Assembly (NCBI RefSeq): GCF_010500815.1
Contig: NZ_JAAAMG010000019.1
Coordinates: 44,454-108,453 of the forward strand
Direction of reading: 5' to 3'
DNA from: Jiella pacifica
Lineage (GTDB): Bacteria > Pseudomonadota > Alphaproteobacteria > Rhizobiales > Rhizobiaceae
Length of the DNA stretch: 64,000 nucleotides
Of this stretch, positions 17,251 to 27,133 are shown piece by piece. A model generated the notes under the pieces. The model saw only the letters and a list, made by a program, of their open reading frames with translations, did not search any database and was not told the DNA's origin. A program made the position numbers and the translations under genes. Each line of letters starts with the position of its first letter. Position 1 is the stretch's first letter.

Positions 17251-19434
17251 ATGAGGTTGAACCGCTTCTCAATCGCCAAGCGCTTAGCCGCAGCCTTGCT
17301 GCTGCCGTTCGTCTTCATTGCGGCTCTCGGTGGGCACGAGGTCGTAGGGTTCTATGGCAAATACGCTGAAATGAGCGCGGTCATCGAGACCGGTTCGGAT
17401 CTCGACTCGATCGGCACGTTGGTTCACTGGCTGCAGGTCGAGCGCGGGACCTCCTCGGGATTTCTCGGCTCGCGCGGCACCAAGATGCAGGACAAGATGC
17501 TGGCCGCGCGCGGCAAGGTCGACGAGGTCATCGCCGACTTCCGTGCTCATGAAGCCAGCCTTGCGGCGAGTGGCGGCGAGGGGCGGAGCTTCGTGGAAGC
17601 ATCGGAGCAGGCGCTGGGCCGTCTCGAATCCGTTCGGCGGGAGGTCTCCGCACTTTCCATGCCCCGCGAAACCGCCTTCGACTATTACAACGGGACGATC
17701 GGCTCACTGAAGGGCGTGATGGATGCCATCAGCAAGTCCGACACGGCGACCCAACTGGCCGACCATCTGTTCGCCTACAGCAATCTCGTCGCCGCCAAGG
17801 ACGTCGCCGGCCGCGAGCGGGGCGAGGGCGCCGGCATCATCGCCTCGGGACGTCTCTCGCAGGTCGGCTTCGAGCGGTTCCGCGAGCTTTCTGGCGAGTT
17901 CAACGCCTCTCTTAGCCGATTCATCGCGCTCCAGCCGATGGATCAGGAAAGCGAGCTCCGCAAGCGCCTTGCCGATGCGGGGCTCGCCGAGGTGAGGGCG
18001 GTGAGCGCCAGAATTCTCGAAAACGGCGTCGGCGGCGACCTCTCCGCTCTCAACTCGGGCGAATGGTTCGCGCTGACGACGGGCGTCATCGAGGAACTGG
18101 CGAAAATCGAGAAGGAGACGATCGGGCGGATCAAGACTCTGGCAGCGGCGGAGAGCAGCAGGAAGTGGACGAACTTCGTGCTGCTCACGGCCCTCGTCCT
18201 CGGCACGGCGCTGTTCATCGTCCTCGGCTCCGCGATCATCGCCAGATCCGTGACGAACCCCCTCAACGCTCTGATCGCGTGCATGACTCGTTTGGCCGAG
18301 GGCAAGGTCGAGATGAGCGGTGTCGATACGACCGGACAGGACGAGGTCGCCCAGATGGCGCGGGCCGTCGAGAGCTTCGCCGCCGCCACCGAGGCAAACG
18401 CAAGGAAGAAGCTCGAGGAGGATCGCCGATACGTCGAGGAGCGGGCGGCCCAGCAGCGGCAGGTGGAGGCCGAACGCGCCGAGCGGGCGCGCGACATGGA
18501 AACGGCGATGGCCGAGATCGGCGGCGCGCTCAAGCGTCTGTCCGGCGGGGACGTCTCCTATCGGATCGCAACGCCGCTCGCCGGCGTCTACGATGCCCTG
18601 CGCAATGACTACAACGAATCCGTCGCGCTGCTCGAGGCGACGATCTTCAGCGTCAAATCGGTGGCGGATGGCATCGAGCACGGCGTCGACGAACTGCGGG
18701 CCGCATCCGACGACCTTGCCAGGCGAACGGAGAGCCAAGCGGCGTCGCTTGAAACGACGTCGGCGTCCATGGCCGAGGTCTCGACCACTGTCAAATCGAC
18801 GGCCGCGCGGGCGGCGAAGGCCGGCAGCTATGTCGCCGAGGCGGCGGAATACACCCGTTCGTCGAGCCAACTCGTGGAAGAGTCTGTCGCCGTCATCGGC
18901 AATATCGCGGCCTCGTCCAAGGAAGTTTCGCAGATCATCTCGGTCATCGACGAGATCGCCTTTCAGACCAATCTTCTCGCGCTCAATGCCGGGGTCGAGG
19001 CGGCGAGAGCCGGCGAGGCGGGCAAGGGATTTGCGGTGGTCGCGCAGGAGGTGCGGGGCCTCGCCCAACGCTCGACCGAGGCGGCGCGGGAGATCCGCGG
19101 CCTGATCGACCGGTCGGTCACCTCGCTTGAAAGCGGGATATCGCTTTTCGAGCGCACGGGCGGCGCGCTCCGCGGCATTCGCGAAAAGGTCGAGACGATC
19201 CGCGACGAGGTCAGCGCTATCGTCGGGGCCTCGCGCGAGCAGGCCGATTCGGTCGGCCACGTCAACGAGACCCTGGCGCAGATGGACACGACGACGCAAC
19301 AGAACGCCGCCCTCGTCGAACAGGCGACGGCCGCGACTCATGGGCTCGCCAGCGAAGCCGCGAAATTGGCGGCGCAGATCGCGGCTTTCAAGCTTCAGGA
19401 TCGTGAGCCGGAACGTCTGCCTCGCGCGGCATGA
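17251..19434 (+). CDS. methyl-accepting chemotaxis protein with NIT sensor domain
   Basis: The 727-residue receptor has a membrane helix at about 9-30, a periplasmic helical domain with [16 protein letters not shown] matching the nitrate/nitrite-sensing NIT family, a second helix at about 306-331, HAMP segments (about 332-470), and a cytoplasmic signalling domain whose hairpin tip ([22 protein letters not shown]) is near residue 570. It should sense a periplasmic ligand, possibly nitrate or nitrite, and control CheA. The ATG at 17251 follows AAGGA. No che genes are adjacent. Confidence 0.93.
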   Translation: MRLNRFSIAKRLAAALLLPFVFIAALGGHEVVGFYGKYAEMSAVIETGSDLDSIGTLVHWLQVERGTSSGFLGSRGTKMQDKMLAARGKVDEVIADFRAHEASLAASGGEGRSFVEASEQALGRLESVRREVSALSMPRETAFDYYNGTIGSLKGVMDAISKSDTATQLADHLFAYSNLVAAKDVAGRERGEGAGIIASGRLSQVGFERFRELSGEFNASLSRFIALQPMDQESELRKRLADAGLAEVRAVSARILENGVGGDLSALNSGEWFALTTGVIEELAKIEKETIGRIKTLAAAESSRKWTNFVLLTALVLGTALFIVLGSAIIARSVTNPLNALIACMTRLAEGKVEMSGVDTTGQDEVAQMARAVESFAAATEANARKKLEEDRRYVEERAAQQRQVEAERAERARDMETAMAEIGGALKRLSGGDVSYRIATPLAGVYDALRNDYNESVALLEATIFSVKSVADGIEHGVDELRAASDDLARRTESQAASLETTSASMAEVSTTVKSTAARAAKAGSYVAEAAEYTRSSSQLVEESVAVIGNIAASSKEVSQIISVIDEIAFQTNLLALNAGVEAARAGEAGKGFAVVAQEVRGLAQRSTEAAREIRGLIDRSVTSLESGISLFERTGGALRGIREKVETIRDEVSAIVGASREQADSVGHVNETLAQMDTTTQQNAALVEQATAATHGLASEAAKLAAQIAAFKLQDREPERLPRAA

Positions 19435-19546
19435 GCGCGAGACACGGCTTCCTTGTCGTTGATCGTGGCGACGAACCTCCCCGGTTCCGCCGATTTCTCA
19501 TGGGCGGCATGACCGCAGTAAGGTGGCCGCCGATCTCCGGTCGTGC

Positions 19547-21403
19547 TCAGCGCCCGGCGACTTCCATGCCGGGCCCGCATCCGAGCGGGCCGGGATCCTT
19601 GCTGCCATGGATGTTGGCATTGAGGTTTCGGACCATCTTGACGAGCACGTGCGAGGACAGATGGCGCTTCAACTTGCCGGTGTCGCTGGCCGCAGCCGAC
19701 ACCAGCACGGTATAGGCCTTGGTGAAGGTGATCAGCGTGATCTGGCGGTTGTCGTCGGAGGTGCCGGTCTTGGCCGCGACATCGTTGACGAAGCGGCTGC
19801 CATTGGCGGTGCCGATCGGCCCGGTCGTCGCCTGCAGCATGGCGTGCAGGGTGCCGAAGGCGGTGGTCAGCCCGGCATTCCGGGGCAGGGCCTCGGCCTT
19901 TTCCACCAGCACGACCGCCTGGGTCCCGCGATCTCTGGCCTCTTTCAGGATCAGCGGACCGTTCGACACGCGCCCGCAGGTGGCGACGGTCACATAGGCG
20001 TCGAGGAGGTTCATCAGCTTCACCGGCTCGGCGCCGAGCGCCAGCGAGCGGTCCTTGGCGCCGGAAAAGCGGAATTTCGTGTCGATGCGCGTCAGAACGT
20101 CGTTTGCGCAGCCACGCCCGAACGTCCGCATCATCCGGACGAAGGGCGGATTGCGACTGGCGGCCAGCGCCTGTTCCAGGCTGATGCGGCCGAGATAGCG
20201 ACGGTCGCCATTCTGCACGGGCGGAATGCCGAAGGGCGAATCGTCAACCCGCGTCTGTGCCGTCCAGCCTTTTTCGACGATCGCGCAGAGGCTGAGAAGC
20301 GGCTTCACGGTCGATCCCGGATAGAGGCTGGCGCCTGGCGGCGCGACGATCGCTTCGACACCGCCGCTGGCGTTGTTGACGACGACGGCGGTCAAGCGGT
20401 CGTAGCCGGCGCGGCGGATCGGCGGGTAATATTTCTCGATCGCCGTTTCGAGATAGAGCTGCGTCTCGGATGAATAGAAGGTCACGACGTCGAGGCTGGC
20501 CTTTCGTGCCTCCCGGCCGCGGAGCTTCTCGTCGAGGCGCTCGACGGCGAGATCGCGGGCCGAGCCGAACTGATCGGACAGCCGCCGATCCTTGGCGAAG
20601 GCGTGGCGGGCGAAGCGGCGCGGCAACTTGGCGTCGGCGACGGCCTTCTCGGTCAGGACCTGCGGTTGGATACCCATGACGAGGAGCAACCGGCGCGCTT
20701 CGACCATGTTGCGCGGCTTGGTCGGATTGCCGCTCGTCGGGTTCTTGATCGTCACGGCGAGGCTTGCCGCGATGTCCGGCGTGAAAGCGACGCTCTGGGC
20801 CCGCTCGCGCTTGAAGGAATAGCCGAAATAATAGCGTGCTGCCGCTTCGAGCCCCTTCGTATTGTGGCCCATGAACGGCGTGTTGAAGTAGATCTCGAGA
20901 AGCTCGCGCTTGGTGAAATGCCATTCCAGCCAGAGCGCGATGGCCAGTTCGTCGAACTTGCGTTTGAAGTCGCGGCGGCTGCCGACATAGACCTGCTTGG
21001 CGATCTGCTGGGTGATGGTCGAGCCGCCGCGCGGGTCGTCGCCGAACTGGCTGAGCAGCGCCTTGCCGATGGCGATCGGGTTGAACCCCGGATGGTAGAA
21101 GAACCAGGAATCCTCGCTGGTCAGCAGGGCCTCGCGCATCACCTGCGGAACGTCGTCGTAGTCGACATACATCGCCTCCTCGATCGGCGCGTTCCATGGC
21201 TTGTGGCGGTGGCGCGGCAGATCGACGATGAGGCGGTTCGAATGGACGCGCTCACGGGTCGTCTCGACGGTCGCGCCGTAGCGCTTGGCCACCTGGTCCA
21301 CCCAGGCGTGGACGCCGACGAGCGTGGATCCGAAGATCATGATGGCAAAGGAAAGAACGAGCCAGATCGTCCGGTAACGGGGAGCCTGCTGGTCCGCTTC
21401 CAT
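19547..21403 (-). CDS. class A penicillin-binding protein (bifunctional GT51 / transpeptidase)
   Basis: The 618-residue protein polymerises and cross-links peptidoglycan at the inner membrane. It has an N-terminal anchor (13-33), a GT51 domain with catalytic Glu97 in T-S-E-D-S-W-F-F, G-G-S-T-I-T-Q-Q at 127-134 and K-R-E-L-L-E-I-Y-F-N at 165-174, and a transpeptidase domain with S-T-V-K at 364-367, S-R-N at 416-418 and K-T-G-T at 545-548. It is short for a class A PBP (usually 700-850 residues), with a compact transpeptidase half. The ATG at 21403 follows AGGGGCGG. Confidence 0.9.
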   Translation of the reverse strand: MEADQQAPRYRTIWLVLSFAIMIFGSTLVGVHAWVDQVAKRYGATVETTRERVHSNRLIVDLPRHRHKPWNAPIEEAMYVDYDDVPQVMREALLTSEDSWFFYHPGFNPIAIGKALLSQFGDDPRGGSTITQQIAKQVYVGSRRDFKRKFDELAIALWLEWHFTKRELLEIYFNTPFMGHNTKGLEAAARYYFGYSFKRERAQSVAFTPDIAASLAVTIKNPTSGNPTKPRNMVEARRLLLVMGIQPQVLTEKAVADAKLPRRFARHAFAKDRRLSDQFGSARDLAVERLDEKLRGREARKASLDVVTFYSSETQLYLETAIEKYYPPIRRAGYDRLTAVVVNNASGGVEAIVAPPGASLYPGSTVKPLLSLCAIVEKGWTAQTRVDDSPFGIPPVQNGDRRYLGRISLEQALAASRNPPFVRMMRTFGRGCANDVLTRIDTKFRFSGAKDRSLALGAEPVKLMNLLDAYVTVATCGRVSNGPLILKEARDRGTQAVVLVEKAEALPRNAGLTTAFGTLHAMLQATTGPIGTANGSRFVNDVAAKTGTSDDNRQITLITFTKAYTVLVSAAASDTGKLKRHLSSHVLVKMVRNLNANIHGSKDPGPLGCGPGMEVAGR

Positions 21404-21596
21404 ATGCCGCCCCTCGTCGTTACGGTTCGTTAACCATCGCGATATGGGTGCGCCGAAACGTGGCCGCAACGAGAGCCGCCGCGGTGGAGGCCCGCCCCTC
21501 CCATGGCCGGATGGTCCGGTCTCTGCCGGTCCGGGGGCAGTGGAAAGTTCAGACGGGGTGCCAGGTCGGCGGCCTCCGCGACGGTTGCTGCCGGGC

Positions 21597-22358
21597 TCAG
21601 CCGAGGCCGAAGCTGTGCCGCATCCAGCTGTGGGGCACGGCAACGGAGATCAGGGTCAGGAGAAGGGCAAGGGCTCCGATCGCCCACATCGCTTCCTGCT
21701 GCCAGGCATGCAGCAGGAAGACGCCCGTCACCGCGCCGGCCAGCATGCCGAGCCAGGGCAGCATCTGGACGAGGAAGCCGAGCCGCATTTCGCCGCACAG
21801 GAACCGCCCGAGGCCCTTGCCGAACCGCGACAGCGCCCCGGTCACGTAGGTCAGGCCGATCGGCTGGCCGGCGACGTTGTCGACCGCGGCATTGAGCATG
21901 CCCATGGCAAAGACCAGCGGCAGGTAGGTCCACGGGGATGGATCGGCCGCGGCGAAACCGGCTACGAGGCCGGTCGTGGCAGTCACGACCATGAGGAGCG
22001 GCCATTGCCGCTGGCCCGTGCCGCGGACGATCACGACCCCGGCGGCATTGCCGACGACGAAAGCGGCGAGGATCGAGGCGAGGCGGGAGACGTCCGCTCC
22101 GTGGCCCTCGCCGACGGCGATGGCGAGCCGCGTCGTATTGCCGCTCATGAAGGAAAGAAAGTCGCCGGCACGCAAAAATCCGATCGCGTCGGTCATGCCG
22201 GCGAGGAACGACAACAGCGCGACGAAGCCGAAGCCGAGAGCCCGCTGCCGGCGTCGCGGCTCGCGCTGAATGTTGACCTCGGCGGGCGGTTGCCCGGACC
22301 GGACCGGACCTTGCCGCGATCGTTCCGCCGTTCGAGCGGAATCGCTTTCGCCGGACAT
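21597..22358 (-). CDS. DUF1275 (YoaK-type) membrane protein
   Basis: The 253-residue protein has a hydrophilic N-terminus of about 40 residues and then six or so membrane helices. Family motifs are L-S-F-L-A-G-M-T-D-A-I-G-F-L, F-L-S-F-M-S-G-N-T-T-R-L-A and M-G-M-L-N-A-A-V-D. DUF1275 proteins are inner-membrane proteins without a proven function. The gene starts 7 bases after the bolA stop, so it is probably the second gene of a bolA-led unit. Confidence 0.87.
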   Translation of the reverse strand: MSGESDSARTAERSRQGPVRSGQPPAEVNIQREPRRRQRALGFGFVALLSFLAGMTDAIGFLRAGDFLSFMSGNTTRLAIAVGEGHGADVSRLASILAAFVVGNAAGVVIVRGTGQRQWPLLMVVTATTGLVAGFAAADPSPWTYLPLVFAMGMLNAAVDNVAGQPIGLTYVTGALSRFGKGLGRFLCGEMRLGFLVQMLPWLGMLAGAVTGVFLLHAWQQEAMWAIGALALLLTLISVAVPHSWMRHSFGLG

Positions 22359-22365
22359 CACCGCC

Positions 22366-22674
22366 TTACTGCCGGAGGCGCGTCGGCTCGCCGGGTGCGG
22401 CAGCCTCGATGGCGAGGGCATGGACGCCGCTGGACAGTTCCTCCGCAAGAACCGCGTTGACCGCCCGATGGCGGGCGATCCGCGACAGTCCGGCGAAGGA
22501 TTCCGCAACGATGCGGACGCGAAAATGCGTCTCGCCCGAGCCGTCGAACGCGGCGTGATGATCGCTGCCTGCATGATGATGGCCGGCATGGAGGTGGCTC
22601 TCGTCGATGACCTCGAGAGCCGCCGGTCGAAACGCACCGGTGAGCTTTTCCTCGATGCTCGTCTTGATGCTCAT
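22366..22674 (-). CDS. bolA: BolA family protein with His-rich loop
   Basis: The 102-residue protein has the BolA class II KH-like fold with S-H-L-H-A-G-H near residue 26, G-E-T-H-F-R-V-R-I-V, the conserved R-H-R-A-V-N-A-V-L and G-V-H-A-L-A-I. BolA proteins bind monothiol glutaredoxins with a shared [2Fe-2S] cluster and act in iron regulation. Between residues 26 and 50 there are seven histidines including H-H-H and H-H, more than usual, which might affect metal binding. The ATG follows AAGAGG. It is divergent from the J-domain gene, a conserved rhizobial arrangement. Confidence 0.92.
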   Translation of the reverse strand: MSIKTSIEEKLTGAFRPAALEVIDESHLHAGHHHAGSDHHAAFDGSGETHFRVRIVAESFAGLSRIARHRAVNAVLAEELSSGVHALAIEAAAPGEPTRLRQ

Positions 22675-22821
22675 GTCGCCTCTTTCGCCAAATTTCCGCG
22701 ACCCTCGCCCAGCCAATGTTGCGCCGGGCTTGCGGGACCATTCACGGCCACTGGAATTTCCGGCTTTTTCACGCCTGTCAATTCTTGTTCCCATCGGCGG
22801 CGGGCCCCATAATCGCCCACG

Positions 22822-23424
22822 ATGAAGCTCGACTCCAAATATTTCGACGCGATCCGCGTCAAAGGCAAATCCTCGGCAAGGGCCAAGCCGAAGGCGCCCA
22901 GCTGCGCCTGGGAAGGCTGCGAGGAGCCCGGCGTCTACAAGGCGCCGCTCGGCCGCGATTTCGAGGGACAATACCTCGAATTCTGCGTCGACCACGTTCG
23001 CCAGTACAACAAGTCGTACAACTACTTCTCCGGGTTGAACGACGACGCCATCCAGAAGTACCTGAAGGACGCGATGACCGGCCATCGCCCGACGTGGTCG
23101 ATGGGCCGCAACGGCGGAATGCCGAGCTCGGCCCGCAGCGGCCGGGCGGGAGCGGCGCGTCCCAAGGATCCGTTCGGCCTGTTCGGCGAGGATGGCGCGG
23201 CCCGCCCCGAGGCGCGCCGTCCGAAGGTGCGTCCGCTCGAAAAGAAGGCTTTCGAGAACCTCGGTCTCGAGCCCGGCTCCCCTGGCGAAGAGGTACGCCG
23301 CCGCTATAAGGAACTGGTGAAGCAGCTCCATCCGGACGCCAACGGCGGCGACCGCAGTCACGAGGACCGGCTGCGCGAGGTGATCCAGGCCTACAAGCTT
23401 CTCAAGCAGGCGGGTCTTTGCTGA
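22822..23424 (+). CDS. J-domain (DnaJ-like) protein
   Basis: The 200-residue protein ends in a J domain (about residues 140-200) with the required H-P-D in K-Q-L-H-P-D-A-N-G, so it should stimulate an Hsp70 ATPase. The N-terminal half has C-A-W-E-G-C-E-E-P-G-V-Y-K-A-P and F-C-V-D-H-V-R-x-Y-N-K-S-Y-N-Y-F, a probable Cys/His metal site conserved in rhizobial homologues placed before cobS. Its link to cobalamin synthesis is by position only. No strong ribosome site is visible before the ATG. Confidence 0.9.
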   Translation: MKLDSKYFDAIRVKGKSSARAKPKAPSCAWEGCEEPGVYKAPLGRDFEGQYLEFCVDHVRQYNKSYNYFSGLNDDAIQKYLKDAMTGHRPTWSMGRNGGMPSSARSGRAGAARPKDPFGLFGEDGAARPEARRPKVRPLEKKAFENLGLEPGSPGEEVRRRYKELVKQLHPDANGGDRSHEDRLREVIQAYKLLKQAGLC

Positions 23425-23430
23425 ACGCTG

Positions 23431-23451
23431 ACGCGGGCGTTACGCCCGCGT
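23431..23451 (+). terminator. hairpin after the J-domain gene (weak terminator candidate)
   Basis: ACGCGGGCG (23431-23439) pairs perfectly with CGCCCGCGT (23443-23451) across a 3-base loop, 6 bases after the J-domain stop. No T run follows, so termination may be partial and cobS may receive read-through. Confidence 0.4.
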
Positions 23452-23681
23452 TGCGCTGCAGCGCGCGATGGGCCATCGTCGCGTGATCGTGCGTGAGTCC
23501 AGGCCTCCGGTACATGGCTGTGGAATCGTCCGTGGCGCCGTTCGTCGGCGGTGCGGCGGCGCAAAATGATTGACCCGCCCGGCGGCGTTCCGATTATTCG
23601 ACACGCGGCCCGAAATGGGCGAATGGGAAGCATGACGGCGCAAGGCGGGGGTTCCGCCGGGCAAGCGCCCTTGGAGGTATG

Positions 23682-24668
23682 ATGAGTGCAGCGGAACAGG
23701 AAGTGGCCCCATTGCCGGACGCCACCGTCTCCGTCCGTGAAACCTTCGGTTTCGACAGCGACTTGAAGATCCCGGCCTATTCGGAGCGGAATTCGCACGT
23801 GCCGGAGCTCGATCCGGACTACATTTTCGACCGGCCGACGACGCTGGCGATTCTCGCGGGCTTCGCCAAGAACCGCCGCGTCATGGTGTCGGGCTATCAC
23901 GGCACCGGCAAGTCGACCCATATCGAGCAGGTTGCGGCGAGGCTCAACTGGCCCTGCGTGCGCGTCAATCTCGACAGCCACGTCTCGCGTATCGATCTCG
24001 TCGGCAAGGACGCGATCACCGTGCGCGACGGGATGCAGGTCACGGAATTTCGCGACGGCATCCTGCCCTGGGCCTATCAGCACAACGTCGCGCTGGTCTT
24101 CGACGAATATGACGCCGGGCGCCCGGACGTGATGTTCGTCATTCAGCGGGTGCTGGAATCCTCCGGCCGCCTGACCTTGCTCGACCAGAGCCGGGTGATC
24201 CGGCCGCATCCGGCCTTCCGTCTGTTCGCCACCGCCAACACGGTCGGCCTCGGCGACACCACCGGCCTCTATCACGGCACCCAGCAGATCAACCAGGCGC
24301 AGATGGACCGCTGGTCGATCGTCACGACGCTGAACTACTTGCCGCACGATACCGAAGTCGGCATCGTTCTCGCCAAGGCGAAGAGCTTCAAGACCGACGA
24401 GGGACGCAAGACCGTCTCGAAGATGGTCCGCGTCGCCGATCTCACCCGCTCGGCCTTCGTGAATGGCGACCTGTCGACTGTGATGAGCCCGAGAACGGTC
24501 ATCACCTGGGCCGAGAATGCCGAGATCTTCGGTGAGATCGGCTTTGCGTTCCGGCTGACCTTCCTCAACAAATGCGACGATCTCGAACGGCCGCTGGTGG
24601 CGGAGTTTTACCAGAGGGCGTTTGGGGAGGAACTTCCGGAGAGCGCGGCGAACCTCGTGCTGGACTGA
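23682..24668 (+). CDS. cobS: aerobic cobaltochelatase subunit CobS
   Basis: The 328-residue AAA+ ATPase works with CobT and CobN to insert cobalt into hydrogenobyrinate a,c-diamide in oxygen-dependent cobalamin synthesis. It has Walker [10 protein letters not shown] (about 71-79), Walker [14 protein letters not shown] and sensor-like [12 protein letters not shown]. Tandem ATG codons at 23679 and 23682 follow GGAGG; the second has better spacing. cobN is not in the window. Between cobS and cobT lies a toxin-antitoxin pair. Confidence 0.96.
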   Translation: MSAAEQEVAPLPDATVSVRETFGFDSDLKIPAYSERNSHVPELDPDYIFDRPTTLAILAGFAKNRRVMVSGYHGTGKSTHIEQVAARLNWPCVRVNLDSHVSRIDLVGKDAITVRDGMQVTEFRDGILPWAYQHNVALVFDEYDAGRPDVMFVIQRVLESSGRLTLLDQSRVIRPHPAFRLFATANTVGLGDTTGLYHGTQQINQAQMDRWSIVTTLNYLPHDTEVGIVLAKAKSFKTDEGRKTVSKMVRVADLTRSAFVNGDLSTVMSPRTVITWAENAEIFGEIGFAFRLTFLNKCDDLERPLVAEFYQRAFGEELPESAANLVLD

Positions 24669-24713
24669 CGGGGGGCGGCATTTGCCGCTCTTACGCTCGA
24701 TAGGGCATAAACC

Positions 24714-24950
24714 GTGGGCAAGACGATCGAACGGATGCGCGCCAATCCCAAGGCGGATTGGACCATTGACGACATCGAAAGGGCTTGCCGAGAGGTCGGC
24801 CTCGTCTGCATCCGGCCGAGCCGGGGTTCTCATTGGAAGATCGGCGAGGCGGCAGGCGGGCGACGCTATACGATCCCAGCTCGGCGGCCTATAAAGCCGA
24901 AATACATTGCCGAATTTCTCAAGTTTCTGAATGAGATTGGGAGGGCATGA
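24714..24950 (+). CDS. hicA: HicA-type mRNA interferase toxin
   Basis: The 78-residue protein has the small dsRBD-like HicA/YcfA fold: a helix (I-D-D-I-E-R-A-C-R-E-V-G-L), the active-site histidine in R-G-S-H-W-K-I (His40), a strand Y-T-I-P-A-R-R-P-I, and a final helix. HicA toxins cleave mRNA and tmRNA. It begins with GTG 45 bases after cobS, and its TGA overlaps the hicB ATG (ATGA), the normal toxin-antitoxin order. Its position inside a cobalamin operon is unusual. Activity is inferred. Confidence 0.85.
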   Translation: MGKTIERMRANPKADWTIDDIERACREVGLVCIRPSRGSHWKIGEAAGGRRYTIPARRPIKPKYIAEFLKFLNEIGRA

Positions 24951-25216
24951 TGTCTGACCTGGCGCTCAAGACTGCGGATGGCCGTCCCTTCGATCCGTCG
25001 GCCTATGAAGTTCGTCTTCGCCCGCTGACCCACGACGAGGGAGGCGGCTGGTTCGCCACGATCCCGGATCTTCCGGGTTGCATGGGCGACGGCGAGACCG
25101 AGATCGAGGCGATCACCGACGTACGGGCTGCTGCGCTCGAATGGGCCGACGCCGCGATCGCAGCTGGCGAAGTGCTGCCGGCCCCGTCATACGAGATACA
25201 GGAAGCAGCCGAGTAA
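24947..25216 (+). CDS. hicB: HicB-type antitoxin (short form)
   Basis: The 89-residue protein has the partial RNase H-like HicB core: G-G-G-W-F-A-T-I-P-D-L-P-G-C-M-G-D-G-E-T-E-I-E-A followed by a helix with A-A-L-E-W-A-D-A-A. It has no C-terminal helix-turn-helix or ribbon-helix-helix domain, so it may neutralise HicA without DNA-binding autoregulation. Two start codons (24947, 24950) are adjacent. cobT begins 3 bases after the stop, so hicAB and cobT are almost certainly co-transcribed. Confidence 0.85.
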   Translation: MMSDLALKTADGRPFDPSAYEVRLRPLTHDEGGGWFATIPDLPGCMGDGETEIEAITDVRAAALEWADAAIAAGEVLPAPSYEIQEAAE

Positions 25217-25219
25217 CCC

Positions 25220-27133
25220 ATGGCATCGATCGGCGACAACAAGCGTCCTCCCCAAGGCAAGTCCCAGGACCGCGAGCCCTTCCGGCGCGCGGTCGCAGGC
25301 GCGTTGCGGGCGATTTCCGGCGATCCGGAAATGGAAGTCACCTACGCCACCGACCGGCCCGGCCTTGCCGGCAACCGGGCGCGGCTGCCGGAGCTGCCGA
25401 AGCGGGCGACGCAGAATGACGTTTCCGTCACCCGCGGCCTCGCCGATGCCATGGCGCTGCGCAAGGCGCGGCACGACAGCCGCCTGCATGCCAGTCTCTC
25501 GCCCGACGGCAAGAGCGCCCGGGCCGTCTACGACGCCGTCGAGCAGGCCCGCTGCGAGGCGATCGGCGCCAACGCCATGGCCGGCGTCGGCGACAATCTC
25601 GCCTCGATGCTGGAAGACAAGTACTTTCGCTCGAACCTCTCCGACGTGACCGACCGGGCAGAGGCGCCGATCGAGGACGCGGTCGCGCTGATGGTGCGCG
25701 AGAAGCTGACCGGCCGCGCGGTCCCGGACAGCGCGCGGGCGCTCGTCGACGTCTGGCGCGACTTCATCGAGGACAAGGCCGGCAGGAATTTCGAGAAGCT
25801 GCCGGATGTCCTCGAAGACCAGCAGGCCTTCGCCCGCGCCATGCGCGACATGCTGGTGTCGCTGGAAATGGCCGAGCAGCTCTCCGACGAGAGCAACTCG
25901 GAAGAGGACGAGGACCAGGAGGACGAAGAGGGCGACAACCAGAGCCGCGACAACGACGAGAGCGGCTCGGAAAAGGACGCCGGCAGCGAGGAGGCGGAAG
26001 CCGAGGAATCGGAGACCGAAGGCGAGAACGAGGAGACGGCCGAGGCCGAATCCTCCGAGGTCACCGCCGAGGATCCGGTCGACGACGACAGCCAGGACAC
26101 CGAGACGCCGGGTGAATCGCGCCGCCCGAACCAGCCGCTCGACCGCGATTCCCCGCAGTTCGACTACAAGGTCTTCACCCCGCAGTTCGACGAGATCGTC
26201 GGCGCCGAGGATCTCTGCGACGAGGCCGAACTCGACCGGCTGCGGGCCTTTCTCGACAAGCAGCTGTCGACGCTGCAGGGCGTCGTCGGCCGGCTCGCCA
26301 ACCGCCTGCAGCGGCGCCTGATGGCGCAGCAGAACCGCTCCTGGGACTTCGATCTCGAAGAGGGCTATCTCGATTCGGCGCGTCTCGTCCGCATGGTTAT
26401 CGATCCGATGCAGCCGCTCTCCTACAAGATGGAGCGCGATACCGACTTCCGCGATACCATCGTCACGCTCCTCATCGACAATTCCGGCTCGATGCGCGGC
26501 CGGCCGATCACCGTCGCGGCCACCTGCGCCGACATTCTGGCGCGGACGCTGGAACGCTGCGGCGTCAAGGTCGAGGTCCTGGGCTTCACGACGCGGGCCT
26601 GGAAGGGCGGCCAGTCGCGCGAGGCCTGGCTGAAGGCCGGCAAGCCCACGAAGCCGGGCCGGCTGAACGATCTGCGCCACATCGTCTACAAGTCGGCGGA
26701 CGCGCCCTGGCGGCGGGCACGGCGCAATCTCGGCCTGATGATGCGCGAGGGGCTGCTGAAGGAGAACATCGACGGCGAGGCGCTGATCTGGGCGCACAAC
26801 CGGCTTCTGGCGCGACCCGAGCAGCGGCGCATCCTGATGATGATCTCGGACGGTGCGCCGGTCGACGATTCGACGCTGTCGGTGAACCCCGGCAACTATC
26901 TCGAGCGGCATCTGCGGGCGATCATCGAGGAGATCGAGATGCGCTCGCCGGTCGAGCTTCTGGCCATCGGCATCGGCCACGACGTGACGCGCTACTATCG
27001 CCGCGCCGTCACCATCGTCGATGCTGAGGAACTGGCCGGCGCGATGACCGAGCAGCTCGCCGACCTCTTCGAGGAGGAGGGCCGCCGACGCGCGGCGGGC
27101 AGCACCTATCGCCGGGCAGGCGCCCAGAGGTGA
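25220..27133 (+). CDS. cobT: aerobic cobaltochelatase subunit CobT
   Basis: The 637-residue protein is the VWA-containing partner of CobS in the CobNST cobaltochelatase. It has an N-terminal helical region, a very acidic Glu/Asp/Ser stretch (about residues 220-300), and a C-terminal VWA domain with a MIDAS motif D-N-S-G-S-M near residue 420, then [12 protein letters not shown] and [10 protein letters not shown]. Length is normal. Its ribosome site falls within the end of hicB, suggesting translational coupling to the antitoxin. Confidence 0.96.
   Translation: MASIGDNKRPPQGKSQDREPFRRAVAGALRAISGDPEMEVTYATDRPGLAGNRARLPELPKRATQNDVSVTRGLADAMALRKARHDSRLHASLSPDGKSARAVYDAVEQARCEAIGANAMAGVGDNLASMLEDKYFRSNLSDVTDRAEAPIEDAVALMVREKLTGRAVPDSARALVDVWRDFIEDKAGRNFEKLPDVLEDQQAFARAMRDMLVSLEMAEQLSDESNSEEDEDQEDEEGDNQSRDNDESGSEKDAGSEEAEAEESETEGENEETAEAESSEVTAEDPVDDDSQDTETPGESRRPNQPLDRDSPQFDYKVFTPQFDEIVGAEDLCDEAELDRLRAFLDKQLSTLQGVVGRLANRLQRRLMAQQNRSWDFDLEEGYLDSARLVRMVIDPMQPLSYKMERDTDFRDTIVTLLIDNSGSMRGRPITVAATCADILARTLERCGVKVEVLGFTTRAWKGGQSREAWLKAGKPTKPGRLNDLRHIVYKSADAPWRRARRNLGLMMREGLLKENIDGEALIWAHNRLLARPEQRRILMMISDGAPVDDSTLSVNPGNYLERHLRAIIEEIEMRSPVELLAIGIGHDVTRYYRRAVTIVDAEELAGAMTEQLADLFEEEGRRRAAGSTYRRAGAQR

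Noticed and set aside
17704..19341. Minus-strand open frame opposite the chemoreceptor gene
   Set aside because: It is rich in Arg, Asp and Leu with no domains; the chemoreceptor signalling hairpin on the plus strand is unambiguous.
25890..26115. Highly repetitive GAG/GAC-rich stretch that could be a nucleotide repeat
   Set aside because: It encodes the normal acidic linker of CobT and is not a separate repeat element.
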